Shown here one piece after another: positions 6,069 through 13,331 of a DNA stretch of 13,331 nucleotides. The notes under the pieces were generated by a model. The model saw only the letters and a program-made list of their open reading frames with translations, was not told where the DNA came from and ran no database searches. The translations under genes and the position numbers were made by a program. This DNA comes from Kiloniellaceae bacterium (lineage in GTDB: Bacteria > Pseudomonadota > Alphaproteobacteria > Kiloniellales > Kiloniellaceae), in contig JAJFGM010000629.1 in NCBI GenBank assembly GCA_021776145.1, positions 1 through 13,331 of the forward strand, in the 5' to 3' direction. Numbering within the stretch: position 1 is the first letter of the stretch; each line of letters begins with the position of its first letter.

Positions 6069-6947
6069 TCAGTCCATCCAGTCGTAGTGTGTCGCCAAGC
6101 GCAGAAATGCGTTGTAGGCCGGCGAAAAACGCCGGCCGGCGACGGTTACCAATTCGATGTGACGCGTGACCTCCGGCTCGACGACCAGGCGTGTCGACAG
6201 ACCCTGCAGGAAAGGCGTGAATTCGGGCATGAAAGCGACGCCCATGCCGGCCAGGATCATGCCCTGGATCCAGTCTTCGCGGGGACTCTGATGGCGGATA
6301 CGAAGCTCGGCGCCCGCCGCTTCAAGGCACTTGTGCAGGAAATCGATATGCTCGCAGGTCGTGCGTCGCAGATAATACTCCTGGTCCATTTCCGCCATCG
6401 GAACAACATTCAATTTCTGAAACCGGTGGCCGGGTGGAAAGGCCACGACAAAGCGCTCTTCGTATAATTGCAGGCGGTTGCAGCGCTCCGGCAAGTTGTC
6501 GGGAATTCCCAACATCGCCGCTTCCAGTTCGCCGTCCAGCAACCGCTCGGCGAAGTTCTTCGGCCCGGCTTCATGCAGTTGCAGGTCTACGCCGGGGGGG
6601 CATTCCTGAAAACGTCGGAAAAGGCCGACCAGGCGCCGCGGTCCGATGGTGTTCATCACCCCGAGCCGGAGCGGCGCGTTCTCCAACTCGGAAAATTCCT
6701 TCGCCCGTTCCTTGGCCTCTGTAACCCCGTCCCAGATTTGCTGCAGAACCGGTGCCATCTGGCGTCCCAGCTCCGTCAAGCTCGCCGGGCTTCGGTCGCG
6801 ATGGAACAGCAACCCGCCAAGCTCTTCTTCAAGCTTTTGCGTGGCCCGGGTCAGCGCCGGCTGTGAGACGTTGCACTGCGCGGCGGCCTTGGTGAAATTC
6901 AAGGCATCGCTGACGGCAAGAAAATATCGAATCTGGTGGATCTCCAT
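6069..6947 (-). CDS. LysR-family transcriptional regulator
   Basis: This 292-residue protein is a complete LysR-type regulator. The N-terminal winged HTH (residues 1-60) contains MEIHQIRYFLAVSDALNFTK, the recognition helix CNVSQPALTRATQKLEEELG and LLFHRDRSPASLTELG. A linker helix follows. The remaining 200 residues form the periplasmic-binding-protein-like effector domain, starting at LRLGVMNTIGPRRLVGLFRRF; the inducer cannot be inferred. The start is supported by AAAGGA ending 6 bases before the ATG. It is transcribed away from the glutamate synthase-like gene across a 283-base spacer that contains a LysR-type site at 7047-7063. This is the standard arrangement of a LysR gene that controls its divergent neighbour and itself. 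Nothing in the frame looks broken, unlike the flanking phaC and glutamate synthase-like genes. Confidence 0.93.
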   Translation of the reverse strand: MEIHQIRYFLAVSDALNFTKAAAQCNVSQPALTRATQKLEEELGGLLFHRDRSPASLTELGRQMAPVLQQIWDGVTEAKERAKEFSELENAPLRLGVMNTIGPRRLVGLFRRFQECPPGVDLQLHEAGPKNFAERLLDGELEAAMLGIPDNLPERCNRLQLYEERFVVAFPPGHRFQKLNVVPMAEMDQEYYLRRTTCEHIDFLHKCLEAAGAELRIRHQSPREDWIQGMILAGMGVAFMPEFTPFLQGLSTRLVVEPEVTRHIELVTVAGRRFSPAYNAFLRLATHYDWMD

Positions 6948-7046
6948 GACCGTCCTTTCTCGCTGCCGCTCCGATACTCCGATCAGGCAGCCGGTGGCTT
7001 GCCGATTTCGTCAAGGATCTCTGGATCTCAATCGCTGTTGAAGACC

Positions 7047-7063
7047 GATAGTCCTGGATTATC
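7047..7063. promoter_or_regulatory. LysR-type binding site GATA-N9-TATC in the divergent spacer
   Basis: GATA (7047-7050) and TATC (7060-7063) are perfect inverted arms around GTCCTGGAT, and the core satisfies the LysR T-N11-A rule within ATA-N9-TAT. It lies 100 bases upstream of the lysR start and about 170 bases before the glutamate synthase-like start. A weak TTGAAG (7038-7043) with TATCAA (7060-7065) at 16 bases spacing overlaps it on the plus strand and might be a promoter. Confidence 0.5.
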
Positions 7064-7230
7064 AATTCGATGACCAGACGGCATTTCTAACGCCACGGGC
7101 CGACCCCTATCCTGCGCTATATGCCGGGCGAGGACCGACCTTTCCCAACCGCCCATTTCCAGAATGTCCACAGACCCTAATCGAGCCCTGGAGCTACGCT
7201 CAGAGGGGTCTTGTCGGAAAGGAAGAGAAA

Positions 7231-8121
7231 ATGTCTGAAATGTTGCCTGATTTCGCCGTCTCGATACTAACCATCGCCACCTCCCTCTTCGTCTTTGGAC
7301 TTGGTTCGGCGGTCCTGGTGGTTTCCGTTCTCTATGTTTTGGACGTTACGCAGACTAGGCACGCGATCCGTCGCAACTATCCGGTGATCGGTCGCTTGCG
7401 CTACGTTTTCGAACACCTGGGCACTTTTTTCCGGCAGTATTTCTTTGCCATGGACCGCGAGGAAATGCCGTTCAATCGCGAGCAGCGAAGCTGGGTCGAT
7501 CGTGCCTCCAAGAACGTCGACAGCACGGTGGCCTTTGGCTCGACCCGGGATCTGAAACCGCGGGGGACGGTACTGTTCGTCAACTGCCCATTCCCAACCC
7601 TCGAGCAAGATGCCGCGCCAACGCAAGGCGTCACCATTGGTCCGGCATGCCGCACGCCCTATCGCACCGACAGTCTTTTCAATATTTCGGGTATGAGCTT
7701 CGGCGCCATCTCGAAACCGGCGGTGCTCGCGCTGTCGAATGGCGCGCGCATGGCCGGGTGTTGGATGAACACCGGTGAGGGCGGGTTGTCGCCCTATCAC
7801 TTGGAGGGCGGCGGCGATATCGTCTTCCAGATTGGGACCGCGAAATACGGCGTGCGCAATCGCGACGGCAATTTGAGCGACGAGAAATTGCGTGAGATCG
7901 CGGCCCACGATCAGGTCAAGATGTTCGAGTTGAAGATGAGCCAGGGCGCCAAACCCGGCAAGGGCGGCATCCTGCCCAGTGGCAAGGTCACGCCGGAGAT
8001 CGCCGCCATCCGCGGCATCGACGTCGCGCGGGATTCGATCAGCCCCAATCGTCACGTGGATATCAATAGCGCCGACGACCTGCTCGATATGATCGAACGG
8101 GTGCGCCGCGTCACCGGATAA
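7231..8121 (+). CDS. FMN-binding glutamate synthase family protein, N-terminal part of a broken gene
   Basis: The frame opens with ATG at 7231, with AAGGAAG 5-11 bases upstream, and stops at TAA 8119-8121 after 296 residues. Residues about 8-38 form one membrane helix (ILTIATSLFVFGLGSAVLVV), so the protein is likely membrane-anchored. The FMN-barrel region then starts, with GMSFGAISKPAVLALSNGA, GEGGLSPYH, and SQGAKPGKGGILPSGKVT followed by ISPNRHVDI. These are the FMN and 2-oxoglutarate/iminoglutarate site signatures of the GltB synthase domain. The class II glutaminase domain of true glutamate synthases is missing, as is usual in this stand-alone family, whose physiological substrate is not established. 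The family sequence continues without frame change in the next entry, where relatives have Lys at the stop position. It heads the unit divergent from lysR. Confidence 0.85.
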   Translation: MSEMLPDFAVSILTIATSLFVFGLGSAVLVVSVLYVLDVTQTRHAIRRNYPVIGRLRYVFEHLGTFFRQYFFAMDREEMPFNREQRSWVDRASKNVDSTVAFGSTRDLKPRGTVLFVNCPFPTLEQDAAPTQGVTIGPACRTPYRTDSLFNISGMSFGAISKPAVLALSNGARMAGCWMNTGEGGLSPYHLEGGGDIVFQIGTAKYGVRNRDGNLSDEKLREIAAHDQVKMFELKMSQGAKPGKGGILPSGKVTPEIAAIRGIDVARDSISPNRHVDINSADDLLDMIERVRRVTG

Positions 8122-8781
8122 CCGGTCGGTTTCAAGGCGGTCATCGGCGCATACGGCTGGCTTGAGCGCCTGTTTGAAGAGGTCCATCGCCGTGGCATCG
8201 ATAGCGCGCCCGACTTCATCACGGTCGACAGCGCCGAAGGCGGTACCGGCGCCGCGCCGATGAGCCTGATCGATCACATGGGCCTGCCCATCACCGAAAG
8301 CCTGCCGCTGGTGGTCGACAAAGTTGTTGAATTCGGCCTGCGCGAGCGCATCAAGATCGTCGCTTCAGGCAAGCTAATCACGCCGGCGGAAGTAGCCTGG
8401 GCGCTTTGCGCCGGCGCCGATTTCGCGGCCTCGGCACGCGGCTTCATGTTTGCCCTTGGCTGCATCCAGGCCCTGCAATGCAACAAGAACAGTTGCCCGA
8501 CAGGGATCACCACCCACGACCCGCGCCTGCAACGCGGCCTCGACCCGGCGGACAAGGCGGTGCGCATCAAGAATTACGTCAAGAACATGGTGCAGGAGGT
8601 CGGTGTAATTGCCCATGCTTGCGGCGTCGACGAACCGCGCCGGCTGCGCCGCTATCATGCCCGGATGGTCACCGCCGAAGGCCGTTCCGAGCCGCTCGAT
8701 GTGGTCTATCCTGTTGCTGGTGCGAGGGCTACGACTGACGAATCGTCGGGCGGCGCCGATTTCGCGACGGCCGCGGAGTGA
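8122..8781 (+). pseudogene. FMN-binding glutamate synthase family protein, C-terminal part after the in-frame TAA
   Basis: Directly after TAA the same frame continues PVGFKAVIGAYGWLERLFEE, then DFITVDSAEGGTGAAPMSL, IKIVASGKLITPAEVAWALC and ARGFMFALGCIQALQCNKNSCPTGI. The last contains C-x5-C-x4-C, the spacing of the [3Fe-4S] cysteines in glutamate synthase. Together with the preceding part the gene would encode 516 residues, a normal length for the family. The first ATG in this part is 8260 (MSLIDHMGLP), which would omit a strand and helix of the barrel, so a separate functional protein is unlikely. The TGA at 8779-8781 overlaps a possible GTG of the next frame, but the next gene's better start is 8868. 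Either the gene is a recent pseudogene or the TAA is a sequence error. Confidence 0.82.
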
Positions 8782-8867
8782 TTGGGACGCTTCCGCGGTT
8801 CAATCGAAACCACCCCCGCCGCGCCGCTAATTCCGCAACAGACGCTTATCGCAGGGAAGCCCTATTT

Positions 8868-10577
8868 ATGGATATAGTGACCGAGACGAGATTGACCGCC
8901 GCGATGAAGGATGCCGACATGAAAGCCTCTGATCTTTTCGTAAGATGTCTCGAGGCCGAGGGAGTGACCCACATCTATGGGGTGCCCGGCGAAGAGAATG
9001 CCGACTTGATGATCTCCTTGCTCGACAGCAGTATCGAATTTGTCCTCTGCCGTCACGAACAGGCCGCCGCGTTCATGGCGGACACTTACGGCCGGCTGAC
9101 CGGCAGGCCGGGCGTATGCTTGGCCACCCTGGGCCCCGGAGCGACCAATCTGGTGACCGGTATCGCCGATGCCAATATGGACCGGGCGCCGGTGGTTGCC
9201 ATCATCGGCCAGGCCTCGACAAAGCGCTTGCACAAGGAAAGCCACCAAAACATGGATGCGATCGGCATGTTCGCGCCGATCACCAAATGGGCGCACGCCA
9301 TCTCCAATGGAGAAACCATCCCCGAGGTGCTGCGCAAGGCCTTCAAGCTATCGGCGGCGGAGAAACCCGGTGCCTGCGTCGTCGAGCTGCCCGAGGATAT
9401 TGCCAAGGCCGATGTCGGCGCCCGCGTCATGGTGCCGCACAAGACGCGTCGCCCGGCCGCCGATCACAAGGCGGTGGCCAGCGCGGTGGATCTGATCGCG
9501 GCGGCGCGGCGGCCGATGATCCTCGCCGGCAACGGCGCCCTGCGCAAGCGGGCGGCAAAGCAGCTTCGGCGGCTGGCGCACAAGACCGGCATCGGCGTGG
9601 CCAACACCTTCATGGGCAAGGGCGCGGTTTCGAGCGAAGATCCACACTGCCTGTTCACGGTCGGCCTGCAGGGACGCGATCATGTCAATTGCGCCATCGA
9701 TCAAGCCGACACCGTCATCGTCGTCGGTTACGACCTGGTGGAATACGCGCCGGAGTTCTGGAACCGCGAGGGCGGAAAGACGATCATCCACATCGACTTC
9801 GATCCGGCCGAGATCGACAGCGATTATCCGGTCGCCCTGGATGTCGTCTCCGACGTCGCCGATGCCCTGTGGCAGATCAACGAAGAACTGAACCGGCGAT
9901 TCGAGGGGCGCTTGCCGTTGTTCGACATTGCCGAGCGGCACAACTTGCGCGAGACCATTCGCGAGGATCTCGAAGCCGAAGCAGCGGACACCGCTTTTCC
10001 GGTCAAGCCGCAGCGCATTGTCTGCGATCTGCGCAAGGCGCTTGGGCCCAACGACATCCTGCTGTCGGACGTCGGGGCGCACAAGATGTGGCTGGGCCGC
10101 TACTACCAATGCATTGAGCCCAATACCTGTTTGATCTCGAATGGGTTCTGCACAATGGGCTTCGCCCTTCCGGGCGCCATCGGGGCGAAAATCGCCTACC
10201 CGGAACGCCGCATCCTGGCGGTCTGCGGGGACGCCGGGTTCCTGATGAACGTGCAGGAACTGGAGACCGCGGTGCGCCTCAAGCTCAATATCGTCTGCCT
10301 GGTCTGGGACGACAGCGAATACGGCCTCATCAAATGGAAGCAGCAGAACCAGTTCGACGGCCGCCATTCGGACCTGGCCTTCAACAACCCGGACTTCGAA
10401 TTACTGGCGCAAGCCTTCGGCATGTGGGGCCGAACACTCACCCATGCCGACGAACTGCTGCCCGCCCTGGATGAGGCTTTCCAGCAAGCCGGGCCCGCCC
10501 TCATCTCAATAGCGGTGGATTATGGCGAGAACCGCAAGTTAACCGACCGCTTGGGTGAACTCGTTTGTACGATCTAG
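8868..10577 (+). CDS. Acetolactate-synthase-like ThDP-dependent enzyme, large subunit
   Basis: This 569-residue protein has the three domains of the acetohydroxyacid synthase/pyruvate oxidase family. The N-terminal Pyr domain has FVRCLEAEGVTHIYGVPGEEN, catalytic Glu in CRHEQAAAFMADTYGRLTG, and GPGATNLVTGIADA. The central domain has RRPMILAGNGALRKRA. The C-terminal PP domain has DVGAHKMWLGRYY, GFALPGAIGAKIA, CGDAGFLMNVQELETAVRLK and VWDDSEYGLIKWKQ. The usual GDG...NN diphosphate motif reads GDA...DD here, a variant I associate with catabolic or uncharacterised branches rather than biosynthetic IlvB. No small-subunit gene is adjacent. I chose ATG 8868 because AGGGAAG at 8853-8859 sits 8 bases upstream; GTG 8778 would add a polar tail with no family similarity. 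It follows the glutamate synthase-like gene and precedes the cupin, probably as one operon under LysR. Substrate is unknown. Confidence 0.9.
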   Translation: MDIVTETRLTAAMKDADMKASDLFVRCLEAEGVTHIYGVPGEENADLMISLLDSSIEFVLCRHEQAAAFMADTYGRLTGRPGVCLATLGPGATNLVTGIADANMDRAPVVAIIGQASTKRLHKESHQNMDAIGMFAPITKWAHAISNGETIPEVLRKAFKLSAAEKPGACVVELPEDIAKADVGARVMVPHKTRRPAADHKAVASAVDLIAAARRPMILAGNGALRKRAAKQLRRLAHKTGIGVANTFMGKGAVSSEDPHCLFTVGLQGRDHVNCAIDQADTVIVVGYDLVEYAPEFWNREGGKTIIHIDFDPAEIDSDYPVALDVVSDVADALWQINEELNRRFEGRLPLFDIAERHNLRETIREDLEAEAADTAFPVKPQRIVCDLRKALGPNDILLSDVGAHKMWLGRYYQCIEPNTCLISNGFCTMGFALPGAIGAKIAYPERRILAVCGDAGFLMNVQELETAVRLKLNIVCLVWDDSEYGLIKWKQQNQFDGRHSDLAFNNPDFELLAQAFGMWGRTLTHADELLPALDEAFQQAGPALISIAVDYGENRKLTDRLGELVCTI

Positions 10578-10615
10578 AAGCGTGGTCTGCGTGAGATTGA
10601 CAAGAGGATCAAACC

Positions 10616-10969
10616 ATGACCGCACCAGAGCATCTGCCCTATAGCATCTCCGGACGCGATCTCGTCGCCGAGGCCGATGGCCTGCGCGTACAGGTACTGA
10701 CGCTGGCGAGAGGCGAGAAGATCCCCTGGCATTACCACAGCATTGTCGCGGATATCTTCGTCGGCCTGGAGGGCACGACGGTCGTCGAGACCCGGGCGCC
10801 GCGCGCCCGTCACGAGTTGGGGCCGGGCGAGCACTGCGTGGTGCCGCAAGGAACCGCCCACGAAGTCACCGGCAAGGACGGCGAGGCTTGCCGTTTCACC
10901 ATTGTCCAAGGCGTCGGCGCGCACGACTTCAACCTGGTTGGCGCGCCCGCCGCGACCGGTGAACCATAA
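10616..10969 (+). CDS. Small single-domain cupin protein
   Basis: This 117-residue protein is one beta-barrel cupin domain. Motif 1 reads GEKIPWHYHSIVADIFVGLEG, giving HxH and then Asp where the classical motif has Glu. Motif 2 reads PGEHCVVPQGTAHEV, giving the third His. Two or three His and the Asp could bind a divalent metal, so an enzymatic or ligand-binding role is possible; it is too short for a transcription factor. AGAGGA lies 7 bases before the ATG. It starts 38 bases after the acetolactate-synthase-like gene and is the last of the unit, so it probably acts on the same unknown metabolite. The ends are close to those of typical 110-120 residue cupins, and nothing looks truncated. Confidence 0.87.
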   Translation: MTAPEHLPYSISGRDLVAEADGLRVQVLTLARGEKIPWHYHSIVADIFVGLEGTTVVETRAPRARHELGPGEHCVVPQGTAHEVTGKDGEACRFTIVQGVGAHDFNLVGAPAATGEP

Positions 10970-11037
10970 TCTCTGTGCAGAGCCGCTAGGGCATTTTGCG
11001 ACAGGGCGCTTTCGGGATGCCCGGTCGGCAAGGGGTT

Positions 11038-11670
11038 TTACACATAGCCCTCGTTTTCGATGAAGCGCACGATTGGAATCCAGTTTTTTTGGACCTCCAA
11101 CGCCCCTTTCGTTTGCAGGTCGAAAACGCTGAGCCCCTTCCACGCCACCTCGTCGTAGAGGCTTCGGTCGTTCAGCCAACCGACGTCCAGGGCGTCGGTT
11201 TCCATCATGAATCCATCGAGTCGACGGGCAGCGCGGCTGCCGACCCGAGACCGGTTCCGGACCAGCGCGAAGGGCTTCTTGTTTTTGCGGATGGGCTTCA
11301 AATCCGTGAAGTTCTGCAAGAAATCAGCCGTGGCTCGGACGTCGAATGCCGAGGCAAGCACGGGTATGACGACGATATCCACGCTGCGGACAATTTCCCG
11401 CAGCTCGCTCATATGCAAGGAGGCCGCGGAATCCACGACAAGGCGTGAGGTTCCTTTTGGGATCTTCTTGATCCGAGACGACCAATCGAAACCTTGGATT
11501 CGGGCGGCCGACTCAGGACGCCGCGAGAGCCAATCCAAACTTGAGCGCTGACGATCCGTGTCGGCCAGGGCCGTGGGCAGGCCACAGTTGGCGAAGGCCG
11601 CGGCAAGGTTGGTGGCGATGGTTGTCTTGCCGCAGCCTCCCTTGGGGTTGGCAATGAGAACGGATATCAT
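11038..11670 (-). CDS. ParA-family P-loop ATPase, small type
   Basis: This 210-residue protein belongs to the ParA/MinD family of ATPases that bind DNA or membrane as dimers and position cargo. The deviant Walker A is PKGGCGKTT (signature Lys10 and P-loop Lys15). The A' region is ADTDRQRSSLDWL (Asp37, Asp39), and the Walker B-like strand is LVVDSAASL (Asp80), with Ser-Ala-Ala replacing the more usual Thr-Pro-Gly or Ser-Pro-Pro. It has no N-terminal HTH, unlike plasmid ParA of the larger type, and no ParB gene lies beside it, so a chromosome or plasmid partition role is not indicated. It starts 18 bases after the CYTH-CHAD gene on the same strand and is very likely co-transcribed and functionally linked to it. 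The Shine-Dalgarno is weak (GGGA). Cargo-positioning is the natural guess. Confidence 0.88.
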   Translation of the reverse strand: MISVLIANPKGGCGKTTIATNLAAAFANCGLPTALADTDRQRSSLDWLSRRPESAARIQGFDWSSRIKKIPKGTSRLVVDSAASLHMSELREIVRSVDIVVIPVLASAFDVRATADFLQNFTDLKPIRKNKKPFALVRNRSRVGSRAARRLDGFMMETDALDVGWLNDRSLYDEVAWKGLSVFDLQTKGALEVQKNWIPIVRFIENEGYV

Positions 11671-11688
11671 GACTTGGATCCCGTTGGC

Positions 11689-13329
11689 TTATTGTTTCCA
11701 AAAAGGTTTCGCCTTGGTGAAGGCGGTCCAGTCCTTGGCGATTCGAGGCCGTATCTGGAACAGAGCGTGCGTGTGCCAGCCAACCACGGTCCCGAACGCC
11801 ATTTGCAAGGCGCCCGCATTGCCGCCCCCATCGTTGCCGCAGAGATCCCGCAATCTGATCTCGGCGACCGCGACGTCGTTTAGAAATCCCAGGTCGCCTT
11901 GAAGCTGACGCAAGGCCTCCAAGTATGGCCGCGTTCGCCTTTTGCCGTAAAGGCTGGCGAAGAACTCGGTCGTGTAGCGGAGTTTTTTCAACGATAGCCT
12001 GAGGCGATGTAGAGTCTCATCGGGGAGAGTCTCGAAACCCCGGCCGAGTTTCACGGCTTGTTTGTGTCGACGACGCAAAACCTCGCCGGCATGGTCGATC
12101 ATTCTGCGGCCCGGCCTCGACGCTGCCGACCTCGACGCTGCCCCGTCTCGCCTCCATCCCCGGTTTTCCAACCAGATACTCAACTCCAATAGGAACTCAA
12201 GGTATGCCGGGGATCGAAGTGTCATCCGGGCTCGCTCTTGGGCGAGTCGCCTCTCCTCGGTGACGGTCTCCTGCAATATCCGCAGACTGGTGTCAGCCGT
12301 CCGAGCCGCAATCACGGGATGAAGCAATTCCTCGTCAAATACATCCCAATCCCGCGCGTCTCCCAGGCCGTCTGTCAGAGAACCGGCTTCTCTTTTCAGC
12401 CATTCGAGGTCCTCTGCCGGCAACAGGCTCTTGAAAATCGTCAGGGCGGCGCGCATCCGCCGCAAGGCAACGCGCATCTGGTGAACCCCTTCGGTGTCGC
12501 TGCCATCCAACACCGCGGCGTGGTTCGCCAGCCAGTGTTTCAGACAGTTCGCGAGGACACGCTCGAAGCCCTCCTCGACCGAGGTGTCGGTGGTGAACCT
12601 TGGCAGGGTGGCTTTTGCAACCGTCGGACGCTCACCCAGGGCCAAGGCAAAACCACGTTGGGATCTGCTGAGAGGCTGAAACTGGCAAGGTGACACCTGG
12701 TGAAGCCTGGCGGCTACCTTTCTAAGCGCAAGCGGAGTGCCCTGCAGCAGCTTGAGCTCAATCTCGGAGATTGCCTCTGTTCCAGCTTCGCAGCGATGTT
12801 CGCCTATATCCAGGACCGCCTCGATTTCCGTTGGCCCCGTGTTTTCACGATCAACACGATAGAATTTTTTCCGCCGGATCACATCGCTGGTAAAAATTGG
12901 CCGCAGCTCGCTGGCGACGATGAGCCCAATTCTCTTCCGCAGTTTGGCATTTTCCAACAGCTTCAGGTTCGGTTGCGGGCCATTGATCGGTGCCGACCAC
13001 GCTTTTTGGCCCTTCGAAAGTCGCGGCCGATCGCCAACGGCGGTTATAGTTTGAACGAAATCCTCTCCGTCCTGGAAGACCCGCAAGGTCAATCCACGCC
13101 GCCGCAGGCGAAGGTCGGTGGTATCGTAGGTGATGCTGGTCAGACGGCGGCTGACGGTCTGTTCGCCAGCCGCGACAGCCGATTTCCACAATTTCTCGAG
13201 CGCAACGGCCGAGCCGGACAACCGCAGCTCTAGTTCGAAACTGCGCCCGGTGGGTGGTCGCGGCTGGCCGTAGGTGCTTCGCTGGTTGCCGACGCGACAC
13301 TCCCGTCCGGACGGATCTTTTGTATTCAA
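11689..13329 (-). CDS. CYTH and CHAD domain protein, 5' end at window edge
   Basis: The frame gives 546 residues to the right edge, where TTG at 13327-13329 is the only visible start; the true start may lie outside. Residues about 30-225 are a CYTH (triphosphate tunnel) domain. The first strand is FELELRL (31-37), giving ExExR where ExExK is usual, followed by SITYDTTDLRLRRRG, LTLRVFQDGEDFVQTITAV and a final AISEIELKLLQG. Some charged tunnel positions are neutral (Phe85, Thr96). Residues about 250-530 are CHAD, a helical domain rich in conserved His and basic residues: GVHQMRVALRRMRAALTIF (His283), SLTDGLGDARDWDVFDEELL and LHRLRLSLKKLRYTTEFF. CHAD proteins are known to attach to polyphosphate granules. 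The downstream ParA gene follows after 18 bases. The role is probably polyphosphate binding; a hydrolytic CYTH activity is doubtful. Confidence 0.88.
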   Translation of the reverse strand: MNTKDPSGRECRVGNQRSTYGQPRPPTGRSFELELRLSGSAVALEKLWKSAVAAGEQTVSRRLTSITYDTTDLRLRRRGLTLRVFQDGEDFVQTITAVGDRPRLSKGQKAWSAPINGPQPNLKLLENAKLRKRIGLIVASELRPIFTSDVIRRKKFYRVDRENTGPTEIEAVLDIGEHRCEAGTEAISEIELKLLQGTPLALRKVAARLHQVSPCQFQPLSRSQRGFALALGERPTVAKATLPRFTTDTSVEEGFERVLANCLKHWLANHAAVLDGSDTEGVHQMRVALRRMRAALTIFKSLLPAEDLEWLKREAGSLTDGLGDARDWDVFDEELLHPVIAARTADTSLRILQETVTEERRLAQERARMTLRSPAYLEFLLELSIWLENRGWRRDGAASRSAASRPGRRMIDHAGEVLRRRHKQAVKLGRGFETLPDETLHRLRLSLKKLRYTTEFFASLYGKRRTRPYLEALRQLQGDLGFLNDVAVAEIRLRDLCGNDGGGNAGALQMAFGTVVGWHTHALFQIRPRIAKDWTAFTKAKPFWKQ

Positions 13330-13331
13330 GC

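Noticed and set aside
7267..8277. 336-residue minus-strand frame opposite the glutamate synthase-like gene
   Set aside because: Antisense shadow; the plus strand carries FMN-barrel motifs.
8778..8867. GTG at 8778 overlapping the upstream TGA as the start of the acetolactate-synthase-like gene
   Set aside because: The added 30 residues are polar without family similarity, and ATG 8868 has a strong, well-spaced AGGGAAG.
8945..10367. Long frames on both strands across the acetolactate-synthase-like gene (plus 8945-10117 and minus 9348-10367)
   Set aside because: GC-rich codon bias creates open shadows; the 8868-10577 frame contains all family motifs.
10989..11022. GGGCAT/ATGCCC hairpin between the convergent cupin and ParA genes as a terminator
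   Set aside because: Six pairs over a 22-base loop and no T-run on either strand; too weak to call.
1..13331. tRNA, rRNA, CRISPR array or plasmid origin
   Set aside because: No cloverleaf-like, rRNA-like, regularly spaced repeat or iteron pattern was seen by eye; the ParA gene has no ParB or parS-like neighbour.

Overview
The window is GC-rich and densely coded. It looks like chromosomal DNA of a free-living proteobacterium, most likely an alphaproteobacterium. The family content suggests this: Hyf-type membrane complex genes, a class I polyhydroxyalkanoate synthase relic, a CYTH-CHAD protein, and an FMN-binding glutamate synthase-like gene under a LysR regulator. No rRNA, tRNA or CRISPR array was seen, and the species cannot be named from the sequence.

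Layout. (1) Positions 1-2783, minus strand: a compact operon reading xre regulator, hyfB-like antiporter subunit, hyfC-like subunit, with hyfC running off the left edge. Its control region (2784-2941) is AT-rich and carries an 8-bp inverted repeat and a plausible promoter facing a small plus-strand gene. (2) 2942-4982, plus strand: an 87-residue unknown protein, a 355-base gene-free stretch with two strong inverted repeats, then three tightly coupled genes: a spermidine-synthase-like methyltransferase-fold protein, an unknown 110-residue protein and a phage ABA-sandwich-like protein. (3) 5075 to about 6011, minus strand: a genetic scar. The 3' half of a PHA synthase gene, with two Trp-to-TGA nonsense codons and without its nucleophile region, is joined to the 5' end of an IS3-family orfA. 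(4) 6069-10969: a LysR regulator divergent from a three-gene unit of FMN-binding glutamate synthase-like protein (broken by an in-frame TAA at 8119-8121), a ThDP-dependent acetolactate-synthase-like enzyme and a small cupin. A LysR-type GATA-N9-TATC site lies in the divergent spacer. (5) 11038-13329, minus strand: a CYTH-CHAD protein followed 18 bases later by a small ParA-type ATPase.

How the parts work together. The xre-hyf genes probably encode and control a proton-translocating membrane complex; whether it carries an active NiFe site cannot be judged because the catalytic genes lie outside. The LysR unit looks like a regulated metabolic operon of unknown substrate. The CHAD-ParA pair is the most suggestive combination: CHAD proteins are known to bind polyphosphate granules, and small ParA ATPases position cargo on the nucleoid, so the pair may be a granule-positioning system. 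The three-gene methyltransferase-fold/unknown/phage-domain operon has no function I can assign and is the other candidate for something undescribed.
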